In this document: piece by piece, positions 16,707 through 26,511 of the stretch
Layout: each line of letters opens with the position of its first letter
How positions within the stretch are numbered: position 1 is the stretch's first letter
NCBI RefSeq assembly: GCF_017573465.1
Contig: NZ_JAGEPF010000028.1
Coordinates: forward strand, 88,760 to 152,759
From: Actinomadura violacea
Lineage (GTDB): Bacteria; Actinomycetota; Actinomycetes; Streptosporangiales; Streptosporangiaceae
Length of the DNA stretch: 64,000 bases
Direction: 5' to 3'
Made by a program: the position numbers and the translations under genes
Notes under the pieces: generated by a model
What the model saw: the letters and a program-made list of their open reading frames with translations, nothing else
What the model was told of the DNA's origin: nothing
The model's database searches: none

Positions 16707-18542
16707 TCAATCGGACCGGTGGCGCGGCCGGACGTGCTGCGCCGCCAGCCGGACCGGCGCGTTGACGGCGCCATATCCACGGTAGCCGCCGATGCGCTGG
16801 ACGATCTCGAAGAACACGCGCCCGGTCGTCCCGGTATAGAAATGCAGGAACTCGCCCTGCTCGTCCCGGTCGTAAAGGAGATTCAGTTCGCGGAGGAGCC
16901 GATGCCTTTCCGGGCCGAGGTCGTAACGCGCCACGAGATCATCGTAGTAGTTCTCCGGAATGGAGAGCATCGAGGCACCCGCCGCCCGGAACCGCCGGGC
17001 GGTCGCCACGATGTCCCGGCTGGCGAAGGCGATGTGCTGCCAGGCCAGGTCGTGCGACCCGTCGTACGCGCTGACATTGGCGACATTGAGCGCCACGCGT
17101 ACCGCGCCGTCCTCGGTGGACACGGCCCGGCTCCGCATGAGGCCGTACGGGTCGGGCAATTCGAGGCTTTCGTGAGGGCGAAGCCCCAGAACGCTCCGGT
17201 AGAACAGTGATGCCTCATCGAAATGATGCCACGGCTGCGTCAGCGCCACATGGTCGATATGAGTGATCTCGCCGGCCGAGCCGGCGCTCCGGCGATCCTC
17301 CGAGAAATCATCGATCCAGCTCGGATGGTCGGGACGCGCCGTCCGGCAGAAGAACACCTCGGTCCCGTCCGGCGCGGCGACGGCGTCCAGCGGAGCGTCA
17401 TGCGGCCCTCGCATGCGCGGCAGCACGGGGGACAGCAGCGCCTCGGCCCGCTTGACCGAAGCGGCCGGGTCCGGTGATTCCAGCCCGATCGCGCCGAGCG
17501 CGGGACCGTCGGGGCTCTCCGTGCTCCCGCTGTTCACCAGCACACGAGCCGCTCCCTGCTCCCACAGTTCCACCGGTTTACCGGAGTGCGCGCCCGTCCG
17601 CGCGAAGCCCAGAGCGTCCAGCAGGGTCCCGAGCGCGCCCATGGAAGGTGCCGCCACTTCGGCGAATGCGAAGCCGGTCGGCACAACGGGAGGCGGCGGG
17701 GACGACAGGCTCGTCACCGTTCTCCCCATGCGCAGGCCCACCTGCTCCTCCAGGGCGATGAGCGAGCGCATGGCATCCTGCGCGGTACGCATGGAGGCCG
17801 CCTGCCGGAAGATGTCGTTGAACACCTCCAGTGACAACGGACCGTCGTATCCGGTCCGCAGCACATGGGCGACGAGCCCCGCCACGTCCAGGTCGCCCTG
17901 TCCCGGAAAGCAGCGGTAATGGCGGCTCCAGTAAAGGACGTCCATCGGCAGGGACGGAGCGTCGGCAAGCTGGAGAAAGAAGATCTTCTCGCCAGGGATC
18001 GTGCGGATGGCGTACGGATCGACATCACGGGCCAGAATGTGAAAACTATCCAGGCACACCCCCAGATTGGGGTGGTCCGCCATCCGGACGATTTTCCAGG
18101 CGTGGAAGTAGTCGCTGACGTGCCGTCCCCACGCGAGCGCCTCGTAAGCGATCCGGATTCCATGTTCCGCGGCGCGCTCCGCCAGCAGCCAGAGCTGCTC
18201 GGCGGCGAGCGCGTCATCGTCGATCGCGGCGCGGGACACGCTTGAGCACACCAGCATCCGCGTGACGCCGAGCCGCTCCATCACGGCGAACTTGTGCTCG
18301 GCGCGCCGCAGCCCGTCCGCCAGCGTGTCGGGCGGCACCGCCTCGAAGTCGCGGAACGGCTGGTACAGCTCGATGGCCAACCCGAGATCCGCCGCACGCC
18401 GCCGTACGTCCTCGGGGCTCAGGCCGCTGACCAGCAGATCGTTCTCGAAGATCTCCACCCCGTCGAAGCCGGCCCCGCCGATGGCCGTCAGCTTGTCCGC
18501 CAGCGAGCCGCTGAGCGACACGGTCGCGATTGACCTGCGCAT
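16707..18542 (-). CDS. 3-dehydroshikimate dehydratase, bifunctional TIM-barrel/VOC type (QsuB/QuiC-like)
   Basis: A 611-residue two-domain protein. Residues about 1-275 are an AP-endonuclease-2-like TIM barrel with metal-binding positions in YEALAWG, LDSFH and LEVFND. Residues about 290-600 are a vicinal-oxygen-chelate (4-hydroxyphenylpyruvate dioxygenase-like) half with an H/H/E iron triad in HIDHVAL, WQHIAF and FFEIVQ. This architecture is that of QsuB-type enzymes converting 3-dehydroshikimate to protocatechuate; the VOC half's own reaction is unsettled. GAAGGAG lies 11 bases before the ATG. No other quinate/shikimate or protocatechuate genes are in the window. Upstream CTAGTACGTTAG is a weak candidate regulator site. 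Confidence 0.85.
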   Translation of the reverse strand: MRRSIATVSLSGSLADKLTAIGGAGFDGVEIFENDLLVSGLSPEDVRRRAADLGLAIELYQPFRDFEAVPPDTLADGLRRAEHKFAVMERLGVTRMLVCSSVSRAAIDDDALAAEQLWLLAERAAEHGIRIAYEALAWGRHVSDYFHAWKIVRMADHPNLGVCLDSFHILARDVDPYAIRTIPGEKIFFLQLADAPSLPMDVLYWSRHYRCFPGQGDLDVAGLVAHVLRTGYDGPLSLEVFNDIFRQAASMRTAQDAMRSLIALEEQVGLRMGRTVTSLSSPPPPVVPTGFAFAEVAAPSMGALGTLLDALGFARTGAHSGKPVELWEQGAARVLVNSGSTESPDGPALGAIGLESPDPAASVKRAEALLSPVLPRMRGPHDAPLDAVAAPDGTEVFFCRTARPDHPSWIDDFSEDRRSAGSAGEITHIDHVALTQPWHHFDEASLFYRSVLGLRPHESLELPDPYGLMRSRAVSTEDGAVRVALNVANVSAYDGSHDLAWQHIAFASRDIVATARRFRAAGASMLSIPENYYDDLVARYDLGPERHRLLRELNLLYDRDEQGEFLHFYTGTTGRVFFEIVQRIGGYRGYGAVNAPVRLAAQHVRPRHRSD

Positions 18543-18664
18543 ACCGCGATGTGCTCCTTCGTTATGGACGAACTAGTACGTTAGCTTACATTCGCGATGT
18601 GATCCACGGCATGGTCAGGCGCCGCCGGGATGCTCAGCGGCATGCCCGCGGCGCCGTCACCGGA

Positions 18665-19351
18665 CTACGGCAGGTGGTCGTCGCCGGGGGCGGCGTGGAC
18701 CAGGCCCGTCCGGTAGGCGATGACGACGAGTTGCGCCCGGTCGCGGGCCTCCAGCTTCGTCATGGCGCGCTGCACGTGGGCGCGGACGGTGAAGGGGCTG
18801 AGGAACTCCCGCTCGGCGATCTCCTGGTTGGACAGGCCGGTCGCGACCAGGGCCACCATCTCGCGTTCGCGCGGGGTGAGCGCGGCGAGCCGTTCGGCGT
18901 GGCGCGGCGGGGCGACGTCCGGTGTGGCCAGGAAGCGGGCGACCAGGGAGCGGGTCGCGGCGGGGGACAGGAGGGTGTCGCCGTCGGCGATCGTCCGCAC
19001 GGCGTCCAGCAGGTCCTCGGCCCCGATGCCCTTGCCGATGAAGCCGCCGGCCCCCGCGCGCAGCGCCTGCGCGACGTACTCGTCGGTCTCGTAGGTGGTG
19101 AGGATCAGGATGCGGGTCGCGCGCAGGTCCGGGTCCGCGCAGATCTCCGCGGTGGCGGTGAGACCGTCGACGTCGGGCATGCGGATGTCCATGATCACGA
19201 CGTCCGGGCGCAGGTCCCTGGTGAGTCTCACCGCCTCCTCGCCGTCGGCTGCCTCGCCGACCACGGTGATGTCGTCGGCGGTGTCGAGGAGCATCCGGAA
19301 GGCACCGCGCAGCAGGGCCTGGTCGTCGGCGAGCAGGACTCGGAGCGTCAC
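18665..19351 (-). CDS. LuxR/NarL-family response regulator
   Basis: A 228-residue two-component response regulator. The receiver domain (about 1-120) has acidic residues in LLADDQ, phospho-acceptor Asp in VIMDIRMPD and Lys in GKGIGAED. The C-terminal LuxR HTH (about 160-220) is LTPREREMVALVATGLSNQEIA. GTG start (VTLRVLLADD) overlaps the stop of the kinase gene upstream. With that kinase and the MMPL transporter it forms a minus-strand run; drug or lipid export control is plausible but unproven. Confidence 0.92.
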   Translation of the reverse strand: MTLRVLLADDQALLRGAFRMLLDTADDITVVGEAADGEEAVRLTRDLRPDVVIMDIRMPDVDGLTATAEICADPDLRATRILILTTYETDEYVAQALRAGAGGFIGKGIGAEDLLDAVRTIADGDTLLSPAATRSLVARFLATPDVAPPRHAERLAALTPREREMVALVATGLSNQEIAEREFLSPFTVRAHVQRAMTKLEARDRAQLVVIAYRTGLVHAAPGDDHLP

Positions 19352-20625
19352 GGCGCGTCCCCAGCCTCTGCGGTGGCCGTCCGCCCTTCGACCGCCACCG
19401 TTCCGCCGGCCCTCCGCGTCGTGTCCTTGGCGGGCGGGAGGGGCAGCTCGGTTGACACGAGGAAGCCGCCCTCGGGACGCCTGCCCGCGGTGAGGTGCCC
19501 GCCGACGGCGGTGGCACGCTCGCGCATCCCGATCAGGCCGTAACCGGGTGGACGGTCCGGCGCCCCAGTCGGCGATGTACGGGCGCCCCGTCCGTCGTCG
19601 GTGACGGTGATGGTCACGCGGTCGTGGTTCCAGGTGAAGCGCACTCGGGCGCTGCCGGTGCCGGCGTGCTTGGTCACGTTGGTCAGGGCCTCCTGGACGA
19701 TGCGGTAGGCGGTGAGGTCCAGACCCGGCGGCAGCGGCCTGGACGTGCCGTCTTGATGCACCGCCACCTCCAGTCCCGCGCGGCGGAAGGATTCGAGGAG
19801 CGTGGGAAGCCGGGACAGCCCGGGCGCCGGTTCGGCGGGCGCGGCCGCGTCCCCGGTCTGGCGCAGCAGGCCGACCGTGGCCCGCAGTTCGTCGAGCGCG
19901 TCGGCGGTGGTCTCGACGAGTTCCTTCAGGCTCGTGCGGGTCTGCTCCGGGCGGGTGTCGAAGAGGTGGGCGGCGACCGTGGCCTGCGCGTTGGCCAGGG
20001 TGATCTGGTGGGCCACGAGATCGTGCAGTTCCCGGGCGATGCGCAACCGTTCCTCTGCCACGCTCCGGCGCGCCTCGCTCTCCCGGGTCTCCTCGGCCCG
20101 CCTGGCCCGCTCCTCCATCGCCGCCAGATAGGCCCGCCGGTTCTGCGTCGAGTGTCCGAGGATGCCCGCCACCAGCGGGAACGCCGCCACCGTCGCAATC
20201 CTGCTCGCGTCCTGCCAGGAGAGCGTTCCGAACGTGACCACGAGATTGGAGGCGACCAGCAGTGCCGCCGAGGTGAGCAGCGCCGCGCCCGCCGCTCGCC
20301 GTTCGGTGCGCACGGCGAGCGAGTAGGCGACGATCACGGCGGGGGCCACGATGGGCGGGCTCAGCAGAAGGTCCAAAGGCGCCACCAGCATGCCGCATGC
20401 GGTCGTGGCCGCCATCGCGGCCAGGGGTGTCCTGTGCCGCGCCGGCAGCACGGCACAGCACACCACGGCGATGAGATAGGCGGCGACGGGCGGCGGTGTC
20501 AGCGACTTGTCGTCGACCGCCAGCGCGCCGCCGAGGAGGCAGAGTGCGAACGCGACCGCCGTGATCGCGCCCTCCCGCCACCACATGCCGCGTGGCCGCG
20601 GGCCACCGTCGCCCGGCTTCGTCAT
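19348..20625 (-). CDS. sensor histidine kinase, HisKA_3/NarX type
   Basis: A 425-residue membrane kinase. About four to five hydrophobic segments lie in residues 15-160. The HisKA_3 dimerisation region has the phospho-acceptor His in ARELHDLVAHQ, followed by an HATPase domain with NVTKHAG (N box), DDGRG (G1) and GYGLIGMRER (G2). ATG 20625 was chosen: it lies just after the MMPL stop (20633), while longer starts overlap it. A cognate of the response regulator that overlaps its 3' end. No large extracellular sensor domain, so it probably reads membrane state. Confidence 0.9.
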   Translation of the reverse strand: MTKPGDGGPRPRGMWWREGAITAVAFALCLLGGALAVDDKSLTPPPVAAYLIAVVCCAVLPARHRTPLAAMAATTACGMLVAPLDLLLSPPIVAPAVIVAYSLAVRTERRAAGAALLTSAALLVASNLVVTFGTLSWQDASRIATVAAFPLVAGILGHSTQNRRAYLAAMEERARRAEETRESEARRSVAEERLRIARELHDLVAHQITLANAQATVAAHLFDTRPEQTRTSLKELVETTADALDELRATVGLLRQTGDAAAPAEPAPGLSRLPTLLESFRRAGLEVAVHQDGTSRPLPPGLDLTAYRIVQEALTNVTKHAGTGSARVRFTWNHDRVTITVTDDGRGARTSPTGAPDRPPGYGLIGMRERATAVGGHLTAGRRPEGGFLVSTELPLPPAKDTTRRAGGTVAVEGRTATAEAGDAP

Positions 20626-20632
20626 GGCCGGC

Positions 20633-22871
20633 TCAGCGCCCGTCGACGGAGATCGACGGCACCACCGCGTCCGGTGCGGTCGCGGCGGCCGGGGCACGCC
20701 TGCTCAGCGCCTCGCCCTCGATGTCGACATTCGGCAGCACGCGCTTCAGGCTACGCGGCAGCCACCACGCCCGGTGGCCGAGCAGCGCCAGGACCGCGGG
20801 CGCGATCGCCATCCGGACCACGAAGGCGTCGAAGGCGACGGCGGAGGCCAGGCCGAGGCCCATCGTCTGGATGGTCGGGTTGCTCATCCCGACGAATCCG
20901 GTGAACACGCTGATCATGATGATCGCCGCCGCGGCCACCACACGCCCGCTGTGCCGGAAACCGCTGACGATCGCCTCGCCGGGGGACGCGCCGTGGACGT
21001 AGGCCTCCCGCATCCGGGTGAGGAGGAAGACCTCGTAATCCATCGCGAGCCCGAACACGATCCCGATGATGAGAATCGGCATCAGCGACATGACCGGCCC
21101 GGTCTGCTCGATGCCGATCAGGTCCGCCGCCCACCCCCACTGGAAGACCGCGACGAGGACGCCGAAGGCGGCGCCGACCGACAGCAGGAAGCCGAGCGCG
21201 GCCTTGACCGGGACCAGGACCGACCGGAAGACCACCATCAGCAGGAGCACGGCCAGGCCGATGACCACGGTCAGATAGGGGAGCAGGGCGTCGGACATCG
21301 CTTCGGAGATGTCGATGTTCAGCGCGGTGGTGCCGGTCACCAGGATGTCGGTGCCCGTCCGGGCCTCGACGCCGGAGACCGCCGTCCGGATGGCGTGCAC
21401 CAGGTCCTTGGTCCTGCCACTGGCCGGCGCGGTCCGCGGGACGGCGGTGAGGACGGCCGTGTCCTCGGCCCGGTTCAGAACCGGACGGTCGACCGACGCG
21501 ACCCCGTCCAGGCCCCGCACCGTCTTGACGACCTGGTCGATGGCGGCCCGCGGGTCCCGCGGACCTCGACATGTCCACGACCACGGTCAACGGGCCGTTG
21601 AAGCCCGGGCCGAAGCCTTCCGACAGCAGGTCGTAGGCGCGGCGCTGGGTGGTCTCCACCGACTTGGACTCGTCTCCGGGCAGCCCCAGTTCGAGGCTCA
21701 GCGCGGGCACGGCCACGGCGCCGAGACCGAGCCCGCCGACCAGCAGCACCGTCACCGGCCGACGCAGCACGAGCCGCGCCCAGCGGGTACCGAGCCCGGG
21801 CCGGCCGGCCGCGGCGGACGCCGGCCGCCCGCTCCCCGCCGGGGCGGCCTTGCGGACGGCGCGCGACAGCACCCGCCTTCCGAAGAAGCCGAACAGCGCG
21901 GGGACCAGGGTCAGCGCGACGAGGACGGCGAGAGCCACGGCGCCCGCCCCGGCCATGCCCATCTTCGTCAGTTCGGGGATCCCGACGACCCCCAGCCCGA
22001 CCAGGGCGATGAAGACGGTCGCCCCGGCGAAGACGACGGCGGACCCGGCCGTGCCCACCGCCCGGCCGGCGGCCTCCCCCGGCTCGCCGCCCCGGGCGCG
22101 CTCGTCGCGGAAGCGGGAGGTGATGAACAGCGCGTAGTCGATCCCGACCGCCAGCCCCAGCATCAGCGCCAGGATGGCGACGGTGGACGTCAGGCCCAGC
22201 GGAACGGCCAGCGCGGTGACCAGGCCGAACGCGATGGCCACGCCCCAGAAGGCGGTCAGCAGCGACAGCCCGGCCGCGACCAGCGACCCGAGGGCGAGGA
22301 CCAGCACCACCGCCGCCACCACCACGCCGATGATCTCGGTCGTACCACCGGGAGCCTCTTCCGCGTCCAGGGCCGAACCGCCGATCTCCACCGTCAGCCC
22401 CGCGTCCCGGGCCCTGCCCGCCGCGTCCTCAAGGGCGCTCTTCGTCGGCTCGGTCAGGTCGACGGCGTCCGCGGTGTAGGTGATCGTGGAGTAGGCGACG
22501 GTGCCGTCCTTGCTGACGGCACCGGTCTCGTAGGGGTCCGTTGCCGACGCGACCTGATCGCCGTCCTTCAGCGAGCCGAGCGCCTCCTCGACGGCCGTCT
22601 TGTTCGTGCCGGCCGTCACCCGCTGCCCGTCCGGGGCCTGGAACACCAGGCGGGCCTCGGCGCCCTGGGCGTTGCTCTGGGGAAAGCGCTCGTCCAGCAG
22701 ATCGAACGCCTTCTGCGACTCGGTGCCGGGCATGGAGAGGTCCTCGTCCTGCCCGGCCGGCGCCGTGGCGGCGGCTACCCCGGCGAGCACCAGGACGCCC
22801 AGCCACAGGGCCACCACGAGCCGGCGCCGCCGGAAGGCCCACCGTCCGACCCGGTAGAGAAATGTCGCCAC
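20633..22871 (-). pseudogene. MMPL-family RND transporter, interrupted by a one-base frameshift
   Basis: Two reading frames together give one complete MMPL protein of about 745 residues. The N-terminal part starts at GTG 22871 (VATFLYRVGRWAFRRRR) and contains the first membrane block with the VGIDYALFI signature; the C-terminal part continues with GLAMDYEVFLLTRM. The frames switch at about 21555-21567, just after VVVDM: removing one base restores DPRAAIDQVV and the second half. MMPL proteins export lipids, siderophores or drugs. This is either a recent mutation or a sequencing slip; everything else looks functional. It is divergent from a TetR gene with two inverted repeats between them, so TetR repression is likely. 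It precedes the kinase by only 7 bases. Confidence 0.85.
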
Positions 22872-23008
22872 CTGTCGATCACTCCAGACACCGCTTGGGA
22901 AATGCGCGGGATTTGCGCGCCTCCAACGCTTCCCTCCGGCGCCCTGGCGGGGCATCGTCCCCTGCCGCCGTCTTCCCCTGGTGCACCCGGACCAGCCGCC
23001 CAGGTCTC

Positions 23009-23026
23009 CTAGTGCCTGCGCACTAG
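23009..23026. promoter_or_regulatory. inverted repeat operator between MMPL and TetR genes (a)
   Basis: Perfect CTAGTGC-CTGC-GCACTAG inverted repeat, 138 bases upstream of the MMPL start. The shape matches TetR-family operators. Confidence 0.6.
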
Positions 23027-23034
23027 CCCGGATT

Positions 23035-23063
23035 AAGTTAGACTGTACTGTAAAGTCTAACTT
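23035..23063. promoter_or_regulatory. long inverted repeat operator before tetR (b)
   Basis: Perfect 10-bp arms AAGTTAGACT/AGTCTAACTT with a 9-base spacer, ending 17 bases before the tetR GTG. It lies where the tetR promoter must be, so autorepression is expected. It is much more A+T-rich than its surroundings. Confidence 0.7.
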
Positions 23064-23080
23064 TGAGGGAGCGGAGTGAC

Positions 23081-23767
23081 GTGATCGAACGGTCGAGCAC
23101 GGACCAGCCGGGGGTGCGGCGGAGGGAGCCCGGACGCCGTAGGTCGGCCTCCGACGAGAAGATCCTCGCAGCGGCGAAGGAACTCTTCCTGGCCGACCGC
23201 TACGACGGGGTCACCCTGGAACGGATCGCCGAGCGCGCCGGAGTCTCACGGCAGACCGTCTACAACCGTTTCGGCTCGAAGGAGACGGTCTTCCGAGAGA
23301 TGGTGCGCCACCACTGGTCGGCGTTCGCCGGCCCGGACCGGAGCCTCGTCGATTGCGACGCCGGCGCGAGCGCCGAGGAGGTTCTCCGTGGCTTCGCCCG
23401 GTCACTCCAACGCTTCGCGACCGAGACCGACCAGATCCGTTTCGCCCGTCTCGTGGTGGCCGAGTCAGGGCGCCAGCCGTGGATCGCGGACGAGTTCTAC
23501 CGGATCGGCAAGGGACCCGTCGTGACCGCGTTCGTCGGCTGCCTCGACGGTCTGGTCAGCAGCGGCCGCCTGCGGTGCCCGGACACCTACCTCGCGGCGC
23601 GCCAGTTCATGGGCCTCGTGCAGGAGTTCCTCGTCTGGCCGGGAGTCATGGCCTTCGAGGAAGAGGTGGCCGTTCAGCCCTCCGCGGAGGTGGTGATCGA
23701 GGAAGCCGTACTCGGCTTCCTGGCCCGCTACGCCCCTGCGTCCCACGAACCGGCGCCGCCTGCCTGA
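23081..23767 (+). CDS. TetR-family regulator of the MMPL transporter
   Basis: A 228-residue TetR/AcrR regulator. HTH at about residues 25-70 (LERIAERAGVSRQTVYNRFGSKE), then a helical ligand domain (TetR_C-like). GTG 23081 is chosen over an upstream TTG because GGGAGCGGAG precedes it and the inverted repeat ends at 23063. Divergent from the MMPL gene; two perfect inverted repeats in between are the probable binding sites. Confidence 0.9.
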   Translation: MIERSSTDQPGVRRREPGRRRSASDEKILAAAKELFLADRYDGVTLERIAERAGVSRQTVYNRFGSKETVFREMVRHHWSAFAGPDRSLVDCDAGASAEEVLRGFARSLQRFATETDQIRFARLVVAESGRQPWIADEFYRIGKGPVVTAFVGCLDGLVSSGRLRCPDTYLAARQFMGLVQEFLVWPGVMAFEEEVAVQPSAEVVIEEAVLGFLARYAPASHEPAPPA

Positions 23768-23809
23768 GCCGCCCGTATTCCGCACCCGGCTCTCTTCGGA
23801 GTATCCGTC

Positions 23810-24742
23810 ATGCCCGCAGACACCATTTCGCTCGGCGATGTCGAGATCACCCGCGTTGTCGAGTGGTCCGGCCCCATCCGCACCGCGCGCTTCATCATCC
23901 CCGACAGCAGCGAGGAAATCTGGCGCGACAACCAGGAGTGGCTGGCCCCGGACTTCTGGACCCCCGCGGATGACGCCTACCGCTGCCACATCCAGACCTG
24001 GGTCCTGCGCAGCGAGGGAAAGACCATCCTGGTGGACACCGGGGTCGGCAACGACCGCGAGCGCCCGCAGATCCCGCAGTTCGCCGGGTTGAGGACCGAC
24101 TACCTCACCCGCCTGCGCCAGGCCGGCGTCGCTCCCGAGGACATCGACGTCGTCGTCAACACCCACATCCACTACGACCACGTCGGCTGGAACACCGAAT
24201 CGCGTGACGGGCAATGGCTGCCCACCTTCCCCAACGCCACCTACCTGATCCCTCGCGCCGACAACCTCTACTTCGACCCGGAAAGCCCCCGCCGCAGCAG
24301 GGCGCCGCGCGACGAGCACGAACGCATCCGCTGGGAAGGCAGCAAGCTGGTCTTCAACGACAGCATCGCCCCCATCCACCGAGCCGGACAGGCGGTCCTG
24401 TGGGAGGACGCCAACCGCATCGACGGCAACCTGCTGCTGGAGGCCGCACCGGGCCACACCCCCGGCTCGTCCGTCCTCACCCTCCGCTCGGGCACCGACC
24501 GCGCCGTCTTCGTCGGGGACATGCTGCACAGCCCCGTCCAGGTCCTGGAACCCGGATGGAACAGCTGCTTCTGCGACGACCTGCAACTCGCGGCCAAGAC
24601 CCGCCGCGCCTATCTCTCCCGCGCCGCCGAGCTGCGAGAACTCGTCATCCCGGCCCACTGGCCGGGACGCGGAGCCGCCGAGATCCGCAAGGACGGTGAC
24701 GCCTTCGGCATCACCGCATGGGCCGCCTTCCCTCGCAGCTGA
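23810..24742 (+). CDS. metallo-beta-lactamase-fold hydrolase (AHL-lactonase-like)
   Basis: A 310-residue hydrolase with the H-x-H-x-D-H dinuclear zinc motif at residues 119-124 (HIHYDH), a later His (APGHTPGS), a bridging Asp (VFVGDM) and a terminal His (IPAHWPG). It belongs to the lactonase/quorum-quenching branch, but specificity is not readable. It starts 43 bases after tetR on the same strand and could be co-transcribed with it. Confidence 0.88.
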   Translation: MPADTISLGDVEITRVVEWSGPIRTARFIIPDSSEEIWRDNQEWLAPDFWTPADDAYRCHIQTWVLRSEGKTILVDTGVGNDRERPQIPQFAGLRTDYLTRLRQAGVAPEDIDVVVNTHIHYDHVGWNTESRDGQWLPTFPNATYLIPRADNLYFDPESPRRSRAPRDEHERIRWEGSKLVFNDSIAPIHRAGQAVLWEDANRIDGNLLLEAAPGHTPGSSVLTLRSGTDRAVFVGDMLHSPVQVLEPGWNSCFCDDLQLAAKTRRAYLSRAAELRELVIPAHWPGRGAAEIRKDGDAFGITAWAAFPRS

Positions 24743-25241
24743 CCCGGACAAGCAAAAGGCGGGAGCCGGCCCCAGGTCGACCCTCCCCAGCCCACCAGGC
24801 CACCACGCGCACGCCGCGCTGCGGCTGCCGGTCTTGTGCAACGTCGGATACCTATCGAAGGTACGGCAGGCCCGGCCGCCACCTTCTGATTCGCACTTCG
24901 CGCTGCCCTTGCCGAACAGGCCGAGACGGAGGCCTTCACAGGCCTCACGGCGGCGGTCTGGAGACCGTGGTGCGAAGGATGTCGGCGGGTGCGCCACTGA
25001 CGGGGGGCTGCGGTGACGTACACGGCCGCCGGCTGCAGCGGCCCGTCGGGCGTTGGCCGGGGGAGGACGGGTCGACGAGAAGCGCCGACCAATCGGTGAG
25101 CCGTCCGGTCCTGCAGAGCCTGGATCGGTGACCGTGCGCGGCCGGTGGTGGGCGTGTCGTCCGGACGGTCGGTGTGGCCACATCTGCGTAGGGTGCCTGC
25201 ATAGGGTGTGGTCACACCTGGCGGCGAGAGGTACCAGCCCC
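24743..25241. other. intergenic stretch without a recognisable gene
   Basis: About 500 bases. Open frames exist on both strands but none has a recognisable domain, ribosome site or start. The palindromic GGTGTGGTCACACC near 25205-25218 precedes the next small gene and may be a regulator site. Confidence 0.4.
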
Positions 25242-25541
25242 ATGAGGCTCGAACTCACCAACTACGAGGCCCTGCACGGATGGGGCGTCGTCAACAACAG
25301 TGCCGCGTGGCATGCTCAGCACAACCGCAAGCCCCCCGCGGCCGAACAGGCAGTCGGGGACATCCTCTTCACCGCCTACGACTGCCGGACCGACACCACG
25401 ACCACGGTCGAGCTCAGCGACGACGAGCGCGCGAGCTTGGCCGAACTGGTCAGCGAACACATCGCATCGTGGATGAAGCGCGGCCAGGAGAACGCCGCAA
25501 CGCCTCACCTGCGCTCGCTGGTCATGAAACTGGGCGGCTGA
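25242..25541 (+). CDS. hypothetical protein, 99 residues
   Basis: Not recognised. Codon use is strongly G/C in third position and the protein is soluble, with an acidic C-terminal half (SDDERASLAELVSEH) predicted helical. ATG 25242 is the start nearest a purine-rich stretch (GGCGAGAGG). It lies alone between two low-information stretches. Likely a real small protein; function unknown. Confidence 0.5.
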   Translation: MRLELTNYEALHGWGVVNNSAAWHAQHNRKPPAAEQAVGDILFTAYDCRTDTTTTVELSDDERASLAELVSEHIASWMKRGQENAATPHLRSLVMKLGG

Positions 25542-25678
25542 GCACCTTCGAGCCGTCGAGTCTCACAACTACGGAACAAAAACGTAAGTCGGCTCTTGAG
25601 ATCGGGATGCTGGAAAGGCCTGGTGGCGATTGCCCGCTCGCCGCGATGGCGTGTGAGCTCGCCGGTCGGACGGTGTGC

Positions 25679-25930
25679 TCAGGCGAAGGGCGGCGGACCA
25701 CTTCCGATCAGGCTGATGACATCAGACCAGGCTTCGGAACCGCCGAGCGTGACCTGGGCCTCGCGGCCGTCGGGAAGTCTCAGTGTCTGGTCGTGCGAGG
25801 CGTCGGCATCGAAGTCGGCGATGGTCGCGGTCCCGGACCACTCCCGCTGCTTGGAGCGCAGATCGACGTAGACCTCGACCTCGGATCCGCCGCTGTTGAT
25901 CAGGACGGCGGGTCCCCGGTAGCGGCTCAC
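25679..25930 (-). CDS. hypothetical small beta-rich protein, 83 residues
   Basis: Not recognised. The pattern of alternating hydrophobic residues (AVLINSGGSEVEVYVDL, WSGTATIADF, QTLRLPDGREAQVTL) indicates a small beta-barrel or beta-sandwich. GTG start with AGAGGATC upstream. Similar short proteins are common and uncharacterised in actinomycetes. Stands alone; convergent with the preceding small gene. Confidence 0.55.
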   Translation of the reverse strand: MSRYRGPAVLINSGGSEVEVYVDLRSKQREWSGTATIADFDADASHDQTLRLPDGREAQVTLGGSEAWSDVISLIGSGPPPFA

Positions 25931-26511
25931 GCCCGGATCCTCTCATCGAGGCTGCTGTGGACTGTGTTCATGAAGACGAACCATAGCGTTGAGGTCGGAC
26001 GTTCCCGGCCGTGCCGCTCCAGTACTCGTCGCGTGGCAGTGGAGCCACGGTTGGGACGTTGCGTACGCGCGCCCCATCGATCCATGCGCACTGGACCCTG
26101 AGAGTCTTGGCGCCGCCACGGTCCGGGGCCCAAGCCCCCGCGCAAGCCTCACGCCTTCGCGCCCGGCGTCCGCCCCGGGGCAATATCACGTCGCGCCCGC
26201 CGCGAGCACGAGCCCGGCCGCGGCGATCAGCTGCTCCACCACATGCCCGCCAGGGGCGTGCCCGCCCCGTCGGCAGCGCTCCGAAGACCGCGCCGACAGC
26301 CGACCCGTGTGGCTGGGCCTGTCAACGATCGCGCTGCCGCAGCCGACATTGCCGACCGGGTCCAAGCCGGCGGTCCGGGCCTGGCCGATCCGCCGGGGGC
26401 CTCACCTTGTACCACCTTCGCCCTGTCCCGCGTCCCCCAGGCCATCGGGTCCTGACCTGAACGACAGCGCGATCAAGGGGCGCTGCCACTGACCGGTGCA
26501 GCAGTCGTGTG
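25931..26511. other. intergenic stretch, probably degraded DNA
   Basis: About 580 bases without a convincing gene; short overlapping frames on both strands lack domains or ribosome sites. Third-position bias is lost, as expected for decayed coding DNA, but I cannot name the origin. Confidence 0.4.
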
